From Falsirhodobacter sp. 20TX0035 (GTDB lineage Bacteria > Pseudomonadota > Alphaproteobacteria > Rhodobacterales > Rhodobacteraceae), in the NCBI RefSeq assembly GCF_028307215.1, contig NZ_JAQMHV010000001.1, positions 310,001 through 374,000 of the forward strand: 64,000 nt of DNA. The letters run 5' to 3'. Of the stretch, positions 37,890-47,240 are shown in pieces; the stretch's first letter is position 1; every line of letters starts with the position of its first letter. The notes beneath the pieces were generated by a model. It did no database searches, was not told the DNA's origin, and saw only the letters and a program-made list of their open reading frames with translations. The translations under genes and the position numbers were made by a program.

Positions 37890-38369
37890 TTACAGCGGCC
37901 GGAAACGCGCCATGTTATAGCCGTTCCAGTCCATGATGCTGGCCGCCGCCTTCATCCGGTCTGCCGGGATCGCGCCCGTCCGGTCCAGCACGAAGCCGAG
38001 GTTCCCCGACGGCGTGCCGATGGCCATGCTGCGCCGGTCGTAGTCGATCCACAGGATCCACCACGGCTCCCCCTCGCCTGCGGGAAGGATGCGGGCGGGG
38101 CCGGTGACCGCGAAAGGCCCCGAGATGCGGCGCGTGGTCCCGTTCAGGCACAGCGCACCGTCCACCCGACCGGGGGTGAAGGTCAGCCCACCCGGCGCGC
38201 AGGCGGCGCCGAAGCCTGCCACCTGCCGCCACGTCCCGGAAAGCCCGGCCGGATCGAACCCCGCGTTGGAATAGATCGGCACCTGCGTGTCGCGGAACAC
38301 GGCGGCGGGGCCCGGGTCAGGCGTGCGGGCGCAGGCGGCCAGCGCCAGCAGCAACAGGAGGCGGCGCAT
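37890..38369 (-). CDS. Lipocalin-family lipoprotein (Blc-like)
   Basis: A 159-residue lipoprotein: signal MRRLLLLLALAAC with Cys13 in a LAAC lipobox, then a lipocalin-type domain with the entry motif GTWRQVAGF, central strands, and WWILWIDYDRRSMAIGTPSGNLGFVLDR as in bacterial Blc. Blc-type lipocalins sit in the outer membrane and bind lysophospholipids or fatty acids. The ATG at 38369 overlaps the stop of the aldo/keto reductase (TGATG). Confidence 0.8.
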   Translation of the reverse strand: MRRLLLLLALAACARTPDPGPAAVFRDTQVPIYSNAGFDPAGLSGTWRQVAGFGAACAPGGLTFTPGRVDGALCLNGTTRRISGPFAVTGPARILPAGEGEPWWILWIDYDRRSMAIGTPSGNLGFVLDRTGAIPADRMKAAASIMDWNGYNMARFRPL

Positions 38370-39403
38370 CAATAGGGCGCCGGGTATTGGCGGCGCACCA
38401 AGGCGATGTCCTCCAGAACCTCCTCGGATAGGGTGACGTTAACGGATTCGAGGCAGGTCTTCAGCTGTTTCAGGTTGGTCGCCCCGATGATCGGCAGGCA
38501 GGGATAGGGCCGCGTGCGGTAGAAGGCGAGCGCCATCTGCGCCGGGTCAAGCCCGTGTTCCTTCGCCACGCCCAGATAGGCCGACACCGCCTCGAACACG
38601 AAGGGGGTGATGCGACCACCGAGTTCGGGCGACCGTTCACGGCGCGACCCCGCAGGCACCACGTCACCCGCATACTTGCCCGTCAGAAGGCCCGTCGCCA
38701 GCGGGGAATAGCCCAGCAGCGGCATGTCCTCCAACGCGGCGAACTCGGCCCAGTCGCTGTCGAAATGGCGGCACAGCAGCGAGTATTCGTTCTGCACCGT
38801 CATCATGCGCGGCAGGCCGTGCTGGTCGGCCAGCCGCAGCCAGGCCGCCGCCCCCCAGACCGTGTCGTTCGACAGGCCGAAGTGGCGCACCTTGCCTTCG
38901 TCCTGAAGGCGCTGGCATTCCTGAAGGACGGCCAGCATCTCCGCCTCGATCTTGGCCTTGTCGCGCGGCGGGGCATAGCCCCAGATCTTGCGGAAGTGAT
39001 AGGATCCGCGGTTGGGCCAGTGCATCTGGTACAGGTCGATGTGGTCGGTCCGCAGGCGTTTCAGCGAATCCTCCACCGCCTGGCGCATCCGCGCGGGCGT
39101 GATGGGCGCGCCGCCCGTGGCAGCACTCCCCTCGCCCGTGATCTTGGTGGCGATCACCACTCGGTCGCGCCCGCCCTTGGCGAAGTAGTTGCCGATGATC
39201 GCCTCGGTGTGGCCCATCGTTTCGGCCGACACCGGGTTCACCGGATACATCTCGGCGGTGTCGAGGAAGTTGATCCCGTGCTCCAACGCCATGGCGATCT
39301 GGGTTTGGCCCTCGGCCTCGGTGTTCTGGGTGCCCCAGGTCATGGTGCCAAGGCACAGTTCCGACACGTTCAGTCCCGTTTGCCCAAGTGCGATCTGCTT
39401 CAT
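38369..39403 (-). CDS. Aldo/keto reductase (Tas-like)
   Basis: A 344-residue NADPH-dependent oxidoreductase. The N-terminus LGQTGLNVSELCLGTMTWG is typical of the Tas/YajO group. The catalytic tetrad is visible as Asp48 and Tyr53 (FLDTAEMYP), Lys in IATKITG, and His in YQMHWPNRGSY. IGATNLKQLKTCLES forms the C-terminal cofactor site. Substrate not known. It is co-translated with the lipocalin gene. Confidence 0.9.
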   Translation of the reverse strand: MKQIALGQTGLNVSELCLGTMTWGTQNTEAEGQTQIAMALEHGINFLDTAEMYPVNPVSAETMGHTEAIIGNYFAKGGRDRVVIATKITGEGSAATGGAPITPARMRQAVEDSLKRLRTDHIDLYQMHWPNRGSYHFRKIWGYAPPRDKAKIEAEMLAVLQECQRLQDEGKVRHFGLSNDTVWGAAAWLRLADQHGLPRMMTVQNEYSLLCRHFDSDWAEFAALEDMPLLGYSPLATGLLTGKYAGDVVPAGSRRERSPELGGRITPFVFEAVSAYLGVAKEHGLDPAQMALAFYRTRPYPCLPIIGATNLKQLKTCLESVNVTLSEEVLEDIALVRRQYPAPY

Positions 39404-39521
39404 GTCCGGCCCTTTTGTTGCCGGTCAAAGCCTAGAGGTCCGCGCGCCGATGACAAGCCCCGCTTGAGCGTTCGGCCCGTGCAGGATACACCCCGGGGAA
39501 ATCGGACGAAAAGGCGCGGGC

Positions 39522-41240
39522 ATGGCACGGTATCTGATCACCTCGGCACTCCCCTACATCAACGGGATCAAGCACCTGGGCAACCTTGTCGGCAGCCAGC
39601 TTCCGGCCGACCTGATCGCGCGCTACCTGCGCGCCCGCGGGCACGAGGTTCTGTTCCTCTGCGCCACCGACGAACACGGCACGCCGGCCGAGCTTGCCGC
39701 CGCCAAGGCCGGCCAGCCCGTTGAGGCGTTCTGCGCCCAGATGCACGAGGTGCAGGCCGGCATCGCTGCGGGCTTCCGGCTGTCCTTCGACCATTTCGGC
39801 CGCTCCTCCAGCCCGCAGAACCGGGCGCTGACCCAGCACTTCGCCGGCAAGCTGGCCGAGAACGGGTATATCGAGGAGGTGTCGGAGCGGCAGGTCTTCT
39901 CCATCGCCGACAACCGCTTCCTGCCCGACCGCTACATCGAGGGCACCTGCCCCAACTGCGGCTATGACAAGGCGCGCGGCGACCAGTGCGAAAACTGCAC
40001 CAAGCAGCTGGACCCCACGGACCTGATCGATCCGCGTTCGGCCATCTCGGGCTCCACCGATCTGGAGGTGCGGGAAACCAAGCACCTGTTCCTGCGCCAG
40101 TCCGCCCTGCGCGGCGAGCTGCAGGCCTGGATCGACAGCAAGACCGACTGGCCGATCCTGACGACCTCCATTGCCAAGAAATGGCTGAACGACGGCGACG
40201 GGCTGCAGGACCGCGGCATCACGCGCGACCTGTACTGGGGCGTGCCCGTGAAGAAGGGCGACCAGGACTGGCCGGGCATGGAAGGCAAGGTCTTCTACGT
40301 CTGGTTCGACGCGCCCATCGAATACATCGCCTGCGCCGCCGAATGGGCCGAGGCGAACGGCAAGACCGACGCCGACTGGGAACGCTGGTGGCGCACCGAC
40401 AAGGGCGCGGACGACGTGACCTACCTGCAGTTCATGGGCAAGGACAACGTGCCCTTCCACACCCTCTCGTTCCCCGCGACCCAGATCGGCTCGCAGGAAC
40501 CGTGGAAGATGGTCGACTACATCAAGTCGTTCAACTACCTGAACTACGACGGCGGCCAGTTCTCCACCAGCCAAGGGCGCGGGATCTTCATGGATCAGGC
40601 GCTGTCGATCCTGCCCTCGGACTACTGGCGCTGGTGGCTGCTGAGCCATGCGCCCGAATCCTCGGACAGCGAGTTCACGTGGGAAAACTTCCAAGGGTCC
40701 GTCAACAAGGATCTGGCGGACGTTCTGGGCAACCTCGTGTCGCGCGTGACGAAGTTCTGCCGGGCCAAGTTCGGCGAGGTGGTTCCTGCGGGCGGCCAGA
40801 CCGGCCCGCGCGAGGCCGAGCTGATCGCCGAGCTGACCACCCGCCTGCGCGCCTATGAGGGCAACATGCAGGCGATGGAGGTTCGCAAGGCCGCGACCGA
40901 ACTGCGTGCCATCTGGGTCGCGGGCAACGAATACCTGCAATCGGCCGCACCCTGGACCGTCATCAAGACCGATCCGGAAACGGCCGAGGCGATGGTGCGT
41001 CTGGCCCTGAACCTGATCCGGCTTTACGCCGTCGTGTCGCGCCCGTTCATCCCGGACGCCGCGCAGTCGATGATGGACGCGATGGGATGCGACGACTGGT
41101 CCTGGCCCGAGGATGTGGGCGCGGCGCTGGCCACCCTGCCCGCCGGCCACGCCTTCACCGTGCCGGACGTCACCTTCCGCAAGATCACGGACGAGGAGCG
41201 GGCCGAATGGCAGACCCGCTTCGCCGGCATCCGCACCTGA
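39522..41240 (+). CDS. metG: Methionyl-tRNA synthetase with non-canonical KMSKS loop
   Basis: A 572-residue class I synthetase charging tRNA-Met. The HIGH region is [17 protein letters not shown], with the HIGH motif as KHLG. Zinc-knuckle cysteines occur in [26 protein letters not shown] and GKDNVPFHT line the active site. The KMSKS loop reads [10 protein letters not shown] (residues 347-356), lacking both lysines. The anticodon-binding helical domain is complete ([22 protein letters not shown]); no C-terminal tRNA-binding EMAP domain is present. Confidence 0.95.
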   Translation: MARYLITSALPYINGIKHLGNLVGSQLPADLIARYLRARGHEVLFLCATDEHGTPAELAAAKAGQPVEAFCAQMHEVQAGIAAGFRLSFDHFGRSSSPQNRALTQHFAGKLAENGYIEEVSERQVFSIADNRFLPDRYIEGTCPNCGYDKARGDQCENCTKQLDPTDLIDPRSAISGSTDLEVRETKHLFLRQSALRGELQAWIDSKTDWPILTTSIAKKWLNDGDGLQDRGITRDLYWGVPVKKGDQDWPGMEGKVFYVWFDAPIEYIACAAEWAEANGKTDADWERWWRTDKGADDVTYLQFMGKDNVPFHTLSFPATQIGSQEPWKMVDYIKSFNYLNYDGGQFSTSQGRGIFMDQALSILPSDYWRWWLLSHAPESSDSEFTWENFQGSVNKDLADVLGNLVSRVTKFCRAKFGEVVPAGGQTGPREAELIAELTTRLRAYEGNMQAMEVRKAATELRAIWVAGNEYLQSAAPWTVIKTDPETAEAMVRLALNLIRLYAVVSRPFIPDAAQSMMDAMGCDDWSWPEDVGAALATLPAGHAFTVPDVTFRKITDEERAEWQTRFAGIRT

Positions 41241-41243
41241 CCG

Positions 41244-41269
41244 AAAGGCGCCCCTGCGGGCGCCTTTTT
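41244..41269. terminator. Rho-independent terminator after metG
   Basis: AAAGGCGCCC and GGGCGCCTTT form a 10-bp stem with a CTGC loop and trailing TTTTT, 4 nt after the metG stop. It also lies 5 nt beyond the end of the convergent antiporter gene. Confidence 0.92.
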
Positions 41270-41273
41270 CACA

Positions 41274-43775
41274 TCAGCCCGTCGCGCCCGGCAGCAGGTC
41301 CATGTCCAGCTGCACGCCGCGCGCGCGGGCGCTTTCGATCACGGCTTCCTGCAGTTCGCGGTTCCGGGCCAAGAGGTCGCGGAACCGGTTTTCGTCCAGC
41401 GCCAGCAGCGTCGAATAGGCGATGGAGGTCACCTGCGCCGCCCGCGTCTTGCGCATCAGGATCGACAGCTGCCCGAACATGTCGCCCCGTCCCAGACGGC
41501 GCTTCTCGCCTGCGATCTCGGATTCGATGGCGCCCGAGGCGATGAAGAACACCCGCCGCGCGGGATCGCCCCGCCGCACCAGAACCTCGCCCGGCTGGGC
41601 ATAGAAGGTGTACATCGCCTTGGACAAAGCGGCGCGCTGATCTTCGTCCATGCCGGCGAACAGGGGGAACTGGCGGATCAGCTGGTCCTTGTGCACGGCC
41701 AGATCCAGCCGGGGGCGTTCCTGGCTTTGCGCGCGTTCGGCGGCGATCGTGTCACACAGGGTCTTGTGCAGTTCGGGGCCGATCAGTCCGTCCTCCAGCA
41801 GGGCGGCGTATTGCCGTTCCTCCATGCGCAGGGCGGTGCGGCGGATGTAGCGGCGCTCCATCTCCTCGGTGTAGACGGGGTATTGCAGGTGAAGGCTTTC
41901 CAGCGCCCGCTCCGTCTCCTCCCCCCGGCGTTTCAGCAGTTCGTGCAGCAGGTCCGACACGCGGCGGCCGTAAAGGCGCCGCACCTTCTGGTCGATATAG
42001 TGGTGCAGGTGCCGCAGGATCGTGCGCTGGATCAGAAGCGTGTCGAACCGGTCCGCCACCACATTGGCCAGCGGCGCCGAGATGCGCAGCCGGTTGTGCA
42101 GCACCACCGCGACCCGCGCCATCGGTCCCGCCGTCAGCCCCCGCCGCGCGGCCGACCGGTAGCCGTCCCGCCCCTGCTGGCGCGTCCGCTCGATCAGGTA
42201 GTCGGCGTCCGACAGCATCAGCTCCACCAGCCGCGGGGTGATCAGCTGTTCGTGGAAGCTGCTCAGGATCTCCTCCCGCTCCCTCACCGCGAGGGCGACA
42301 AGGCCCAGGGTGATGCGCTCGCGGTCGGGGATTTCCTCGGTCGACTCGGCCCGCTGGACGGCGCTTTCCAGCCGCTGGCCGAAGCGCTTGGCCTCGGATC
42401 GGACGATGTCGCGCGACAGTTCGTGTTCGCGGATGGAGCCTGCCACCTCCTCGCGCACGTTCTGAAGGGCGACGGCGATCACCTGGTTGGACAGCGCCAT
42501 GTCCAGCGGCGACAGGCGCGCTAGGCCCAGACGGTGGATCACGCGGCGCAGGGTCGTGCCCTGCACGAACAGCGTGAACAGCACGTAGCCGGTGGCAAGG
42601 ATCCCGATCTCGCGCTTGATGTTGGCGGGAACCAGCGCATTTTCGGTTACGGCCAGCGCTAGCGCCAGCGTCACGGCCCCGCGCAACCCACCCCACAGCA
42701 GCGCGGCGCGATAGGCCGGCTCCACCCGCGGCGACAGCTTCAGCGCGCGCAACGCCGGGATCACCCCCCACAGGATCAGCGCGCGCGACGCGAAGGCCGC
42801 CCCCGCCACCACCAGGATCAGCAAAAGGTCGTGCCACCGCACGTCGCCCAGAAGGCGAGGGATCAAAAGCGCGGCCAGAACGAAGATCAGCGCCCCCGCC
42901 CAATGCGCAAGCAGACCCCACAATTCGCGCAGCTGCGCCCAGGTGGACGGCGCCAACCGCGACGGGCCGGACACGTTCAGAAGCAGCCCCGCCCCCACCA
43001 CGGCCACCACGCCGGACACGTGAAGCTCTTCCGCCGCGATGTAGGTGATGTAGGGCAGCGCCACGCTGACCGAGATCTGGGCCAGCGGGTGGCCCGGCAT
43101 CAGGCGCATCAGCTCCACCCCTCCGCGCCCGACCACGAGCCCGACCAGAAGCCCCCCACCCAGAAGCCAGGGAAACGTGCTCAGCCCCGACAAAAGGGTC
43201 GGGTTCGGCACGCCGGCCATGACATAGGTCAGGAAGAAGCCGAACAGCGCGATGGCCGCGGCGTCGTTCAGCAGGCTTTCGCCTTCGACGATCCGCATCA
43301 GCCGCTGGGGGGCGGCCACGTTGCGGAAGATGCCGACCACGGCCGAGGGGTCCGTGGTGGACACAATGGCCCCCAGCAGAAGGCAGCCCACCAGCGGCAT
43401 CGAACTGAACGGCGTCAGCGCAAAGCCGATCACCAGCGTGGCCGCCAGCACGGCCAGCACCGCCATCACGAGGATCGGCACCCAGTCGTCCACCATCCGG
43501 CGGACGTTCAGCGACAGCGCCACCTCAAACAGAAGGGTGGGCAGGAACACCACAAGGAAGACCGAGGATTTGATGGGCAAAGCCAGCGCCTCGCGCAGGT
43601 CGGGGCCGAAGCCCGCATCCATCGTCTGAAGGATCAGCGCGGCCGATCCCAGCGCCGCCCCCACCACGGCCAGCACCACCGAATACGGCAAGCGCAACCG
43701 CGCCGACAACGGTTCGGACAGGGCAATGACGAGGAACAACAGCGCGGTGACGCCGACAATCAGGGTGATATCCAT
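41274..43775 (-). CDS. CPA1-family Na+/H+ antiporter with C-terminal cyclic-nucleotide-binding domain
   Basis: An 833-residue protein with about 12 membrane helices (residues 1-400). CPA1 ion-site motifs are STTDPSAVVGIFRNV and EGESLLNDAAAIALF. A ~300-residue helical cytoplasmic region follows (LARLSPLDMALSNQVIAVALQNVREEV...). The last ~120 residues are a CNMP/CAP-type domain (FPLFAGMDEDQRAALSKAMYTFYAQPGEVLVRRGDPARRVFFIASG...RLGRGDMFGQLSIL). The layout resembles eukaryotic SOS1-like exchangers. ATG at 43775 is chosen over TTG at 43781. Confidence 0.9.
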   Translation of the reverse strand: MDITLIVGVTALLFLVIALSEPLSARLRLPYSVVLAVVGAALGSAALILQTMDAGFGPDLREALALPIKSSVFLVVFLPTLLFEVALSLNVRRMVDDWVPILVMAVLAVLAATLVIGFALTPFSSMPLVGCLLLGAIVSTTDPSAVVGIFRNVAAPQRLMRIVEGESLLNDAAAIALFGFFLTYVMAGVPNPTLLSGLSTFPWLLGGGLLVGLVVGRGGVELMRLMPGHPLAQISVSVALPYITYIAAEELHVSGVVAVVGAGLLLNVSGPSRLAPSTWAQLRELWGLLAHWAGALIFVLAALLIPRLLGDVRWHDLLLILVVAGAAFASRALILWGVIPALRALKLSPRVEPAYRAALLWGGLRGAVTLALALAVTENALVPANIKREIGILATGYVLFTLFVQGTTLRRVIHRLGLARLSPLDMALSNQVIAVALQNVREEVAGSIREHELSRDIVRSEAKRFGQRLESAVQRAESTEEIPDRERITLGLVALAVREREEILSSFHEQLITPRLVELMLSDADYLIERTRQQGRDGYRSAARRGLTAGPMARVAVVLHNRLRISAPLANVVADRFDTLLIQRTILRHLHHYIDQKVRRLYGRRVSDLLHELLKRRGEETERALESLHLQYPVYTEEMERRYIRRTALRMEERQYAALLEDGLIGPELHKTLCDTIAAERAQSQERPRLDLAVHKDQLIRQFPLFAGMDEDQRAALSKAMYTFYAQPGEVLVRRGDPARRVFFIASGAIESEIAGEKRRLGRGDMFGQLSILMRKTRAAQVTSIAYSTLLALDENRFRDLLARNRELQEAVIESARARGVQLDMDLLPGATG

Positions 43776-43925
43776 ACGCAATCTCTATGCCGAACGGTTC
43801 GCTTCCTGAAACCCACTTTCCCGTCAAAGGGCAAGCCTTCGCGACAAGCGGCCGAGTGTGCGTCTTCGCGGGAACCGTCCGCGCCACCGGGCCGTTCCCC
43901 ACGGCAGCCCGAGGTAGCATCCCAC

Positions 43926-44915
43926 ATGAAACGATTTTCCTGCCCCGTCTGCCAACAGCGGACATATTTCAAGAACACCGTCTGCCTCAGCTGCCAGACG
44001 CAGCTGATCTATGATCCGGAGGCGGCCACGATGATCGCCATGGCCGACGTCCAGCCCTGCGGCAATCGCGAGCTGATCGATTGCAACTGGCCCGCGACGG
44101 ACCGGGGGCTGTGCGAATGCTGCGCGGCCTCGCACGTGATCCCGGACCTGACCATCCCCGGCAACCTGGACCGCTGGCGGCGGCTGGAGACGGAGAAGCG
44201 CCGCCTTTACTACTCGCTTCTGGCGCTGGGCCTGCCCCGCGTCGCGCCTTCGGGCAAGGCCCTCAGCTTCTCGTTCCTCGGGGACCAGCTGGCGCCCGAT
44301 GGGTCGGTGGCCGAACGCGTGCTGACGGGGCACGAGGACGGCGCCATCACCCTGAACATCGCCGAGGCCGACGATGACGAGCGGGAGGCGCGGCGCGTGG
44401 CCATGGGCGAACCCTATCGCACGCTTCTGGGCCATCTGCGGCACGAGGTGGGCCATTACTACTGGGAGGTGCTGATCCGCGACGCGGGGCGCGAGGAGGA
44501 ATGCGCCCGCCTGTTCGGCGACGCGAACCAGGATTACGCCGCCGCCCTGAAGCGTCACTACGCCGAAGGTGCGCCCGCAGATTGGGCGGAGCACTTCATC
44601 TCCAGCTATGCTGCCGCCCATCCGTGGGAGGATTGGGCCGAAACTTGGGCACACATGCTGCACATCGTGGACGGTCTGGACACGGCGCGCAATCATGGGG
44701 TCGATCCTTCGGGGAACGGCCTGTCCGACGCCCATGCGATCGACGACGCGCCCACCCTTCTGGCCGCCTGGGCACCGGTGGCCGAGGCGCTGAACGCGAT
44801 GAACCGCTCCATCGGTCACGGGGATTTCTATCCCTTCGTGATCCCGCCGCCGGTGGCCGCCAAGATCGGCTACATGCTGCGGCTGATCCACGATCAGGGC
44901 CCCGCCGGGGGTTGA
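43926..44915 (+). CDS. Zinc-binding metallopeptidase family protein (Peptidase_Mx-like)
   Basis: A 329-residue protein with an N-terminal zinc ribbon (CPVCQQRTYFKNTVCLSCQ), a second cysteine-rich motif (CNWPATDRGLCECC) and a zincin active site HLRHEVGHYYWEVLI. Downstream Trp-rich PWEDWAETWAHMLHIVDGL is typical of this putative zinc-peptidase group. No signal peptide. Substrate unknown. The ATG at 43926 is chosen; the very long open frame upstream is antisense to the antiporter gene. Confidence 0.85.
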   Translation: MKRFSCPVCQQRTYFKNTVCLSCQTQLIYDPEAATMIAMADVQPCGNRELIDCNWPATDRGLCECCAASHVIPDLTIPGNLDRWRRLETEKRRLYYSLLALGLPRVAPSGKALSFSFLGDQLAPDGSVAERVLTGHEDGAITLNIAEADDDEREARRVAMGEPYRTLLGHLRHEVGHYYWEVLIRDAGREEECARLFGDANQDYAAALKRHYAEGAPADWAEHFISSYAAAHPWEDWAETWAHMLHIVDGLDTARNHGVDPSGNGLSDAHAIDDAPTLLAAWAPVAEALNAMNRSIGHGDFYPFVIPPPVAAKIGYMLRLIHDQGPAGG

Positions 44916-44992
44916 ACCGGGTGGCCGAACAGGCCATCAGGACACCGGATCGGCGCCCACACGCCGGAAATGAAAGCTGAAAAAGGCGCGAC

Positions 44993-47206
44993 ATGACCCT
45001 TCGCACCCTCCTGGCCGCCCTTGCGATTGCGCTTCTGCCCCTGACCGGCCTTGCGCAAGCGCTTCCGGGCGCGGCCACGACCACCGCCCCCACCATTCCA
45101 CCGGAAGAGGCCGTCCAGCGCCTGCTGGACGTCCTGCAGGACGATCAGGCCCGCACTGCGCTGATCGACACGCTGAAGGCCGACACGACGGCCGCCGGGG
45201 CCGCGACCCCGGCCACCGCCGAGGAAGAGCCCCCGCCGGCGCTGGCCCAGCAGGTGGCGGAAAGCACGGCCGCGGCCGGGCGGGAGCTGGTGGGCGAACT
45301 GGCGCGTGTCGGGCAGCAGCTTGTGGCGGGCTTCGGCATCTTCACGGAGATGCAGGTGGGCGGCGCCCATCGGGCCGAGGCGATCCAGCTGTTCATGACG
45401 ATCTTCACCACGATCGTCATCGCCGCCCTTCTGATGCACGGCGCCAACATTCTGGCCGGGCGGCATTCCCCGCCCCCGACCGCAGGGTTCTGGAAGCGCA
45501 CGCGCACGGCGCTGCTGATCACGCTGGTGCGCGCTGCGGGCATTCTTCTGGCCTGGACGGCGGGCTATGCGCTGGCCAGCTTCGTCTTTTCGCGCACAGG
45601 CAGCCCCAGCGCGGCCCAGACGCTCTACCTCAACGCGTTCCTGCTGTTCGGCGGGGTCCGCGTGATCCTGCGCGCCATCAGCAGTCCCAACGCCGATGAC
45701 GAGCCCACCATGAGCGTTCTGGCCCCCGGGGCGCAGGCGATCATCTACCGCAACCTCGTCATCGTGTCGGGCATCGTCATCCAGGGGCTTCTGTTCGTCG
45801 TGCCCCTGATGCGCGTCTGGATCGGCTTTGCCGCCGTCCGCCCCGTGCGCACCATTGTGGCGACTCTGGCCGCCATCGCGGCCATCATCGCCATCCGCCG
45901 CATCGCCCGCGCGCTGGATCTGGCCCGCGGCGACCGCTTCACCGGAGAGATGGACGCAGGATCCGCCGTCGCGATGGGCGCGCAGCGGACCTGGCGGACG
46001 ATCTGGCCGGCGCTGGCGCTGATCTACATCGCCTACAGCTGGTTCATTGTCGTCACGCGCCCCGCCCTGATCGAGACGGTGATCCTGCGCGGCACGGTCT
46101 ATACCATCCTCGCGGTGTTCCTGCTGCTGATCGGGATGCGCCTGATGCGGTCGGCCGCGCATGTCAACGTGTCGCTGCCCGAAACGCTTCTGGCCCTGTC
46201 GCCCGCGCTGGCGCGGCGCACGAACATGGTGGCGATGATCCTGCTGTGGGTCGCTTCCGTCTTCCTGATGCTGTTTGCGCTGTCGCTGGCGCTGTCGGGC
46301 TGGGGCTGGGTGGATGCCAGCCTTCTGGGCGACCCGATCGCGCAGGCGGTGCTGTGGCGTGTCCTGTCGGCGCTGCTGCTGGCCGTGATCGCGGCCGTGA
46401 TCTGGGCCATGGTCGACGGCTGGATCGAATACAAGCTGACGCATGGCATCAACGGCCAGTCGGCCACCAACCGCACGCGCACCCTGCTGTCGCTGTTCCG
46501 CAACGGCTTCACCATCGCGCTGGTGGTGGTGGCCACCATGATCACCCTGTCGCAGATCGGCATCAACATCGCGCCGCTGATCGCGGGCGCCGGGGTCATC
46601 GGCCTGGCTGTCGGTTTCGGCGCGCAGACGCTGGTCAAGGATGTCATCACCGGCGTGTTCATCCAGTTGGAAAACGCGATCAACGTAGGCGACGTGGTGG
46701 AAGTGGGCGCCGTGTCCGGAGGGGTGGAGAAGGTGAACATCCGCACCGTCCGCCTGCGGGCAGCCAACGGCTCGGTGCACATCGTGCCCTTTTCCTCGGT
46801 GACGACGGTGACCAACATGACCCGCGACTTCGGCGCGCATGTCATGGATATCGGCGTGGCCTACCGCGAGGATATCACCCGTGCCAAGGCGGCCCTTCAG
46901 GAAGCCTATGACCGCCTGATCAAGGAGCCGGACTTCGCCGAGGCGGTGATCGCGCCCCTGGACATGCAGGGCGTCATGGGGCTGGGCCCGGATTCCGTCA
47001 ATCTGCGCGTCATCATCAAGACGCTGCCGGCCAAGCATTGGGGCGTCGGCCGCCGCTATACTGAACTGGTGAAGGAGGTGATGGACGAATGGCACATCGA
47101 GATCCCCTTCCCCCAACGCCAGCTTCACCTGCCCGAAGGGTTCGAGAAGATGCTGGCCGGAGGCCCCCAGATCGAGGGCAAGGCCGTCTCCAAGGCCACC
47201 ACCTGA
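44993..47206 (+). CDS. Large MscS-family mechanosensitive channel (YbiO-like)
   Basis: A 737-residue channel. A signal peptide (residues 1-22) is followed by a periplasmic helical segment, about eight membrane helices and the MscS core near 500-720. The pore helix region reads GINIAPLIAGAGVIGLAVGFGAQTLVKDVITG. The beta domain follows (INVGDVVEVGAVSGGVEKVNIRTVRLRAANGSVHIVPFSSV) with a C-terminal alpha/beta domain (DIGVAYREDITRAK...). It releases solutes on osmotic down-shock. A bidirectional terminator follows. Confidence 0.92.
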   Translation: MTLRTLLAALAIALLPLTGLAQALPGAATTTAPTIPPEEAVQRLLDVLQDDQARTALIDTLKADTTAAGAATPATAEEEPPPALAQQVAESTAAAGRELVGELARVGQQLVAGFGIFTEMQVGGAHRAEAIQLFMTIFTTIVIAALLMHGANILAGRHSPPPTAGFWKRTRTALLITLVRAAGILLAWTAGYALASFVFSRTGSPSAAQTLYLNAFLLFGGVRVILRAISSPNADDEPTMSVLAPGAQAIIYRNLVIVSGIVIQGLLFVVPLMRVWIGFAAVRPVRTIVATLAAIAAIIAIRRIARALDLARGDRFTGEMDAGSAVAMGAQRTWRTIWPALALIYIAYSWFIVVTRPALIETVILRGTVYTILAVFLLLIGMRLMRSAAHVNVSLPETLLALSPALARRTNMVAMILLWVASVFLMLFALSLALSGWGWVDASLLGDPIAQAVLWRVLSALLLAVIAAVIWAMVDGWIEYKLTHGINGQSATNRTRTLLSLFRNGFTIALVVVATMITLSQIGINIAPLIAGAGVIGLAVGFGAQTLVKDVITGVFIQLENAINVGDVVEVGAVSGGVEKVNIRTVRLRAANGSVHIVPFSSVTTVTNMTRDFGAHVMDIGVAYREDITRAKAALQEAYDRLIKEPDFAEAVIAPLDMQGVMGLGPDSVNLRVIIKTLPAKHWGVGRRYTELVKEVMDEWHIEIPFPQRQLHLPEGFEKMLAGGPQIEGKAVSKATT

Positions 47207-47213
47207 CCCAAGG

Positions 47214-47240
47214 AAAAAGCGCCCCGCGGGGCGCTTTTTT
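47214..47240. terminator. Bidirectional rho-independent terminator
   Basis: AAAAAGCGCCCC and GGGGCGCTTTTT form a 12-bp stem with a 2-nt centre, followed by T on the plus strand and T-rich on the minus. It serves both the MscS gene and the convergent udgX. Confidence 0.92.

Noticed and set aside
43791-43801. CGAAC-G-GTTCG palindrome near the antiporter start, sharing GAACGGTTC with 49956-49964
   Set aside because: A 9-bp self-complementary match twice in 64 kb can arise by chance, and neither site has supporting context.
42831-43925. Large in-frame extension upstream of the zinc metallopeptidase
   Set aside because: It is antisense to the antiporter gene, is Gln/His/Arg-rich, and the family start with its CxxC zinc ribbon lies at 43926.
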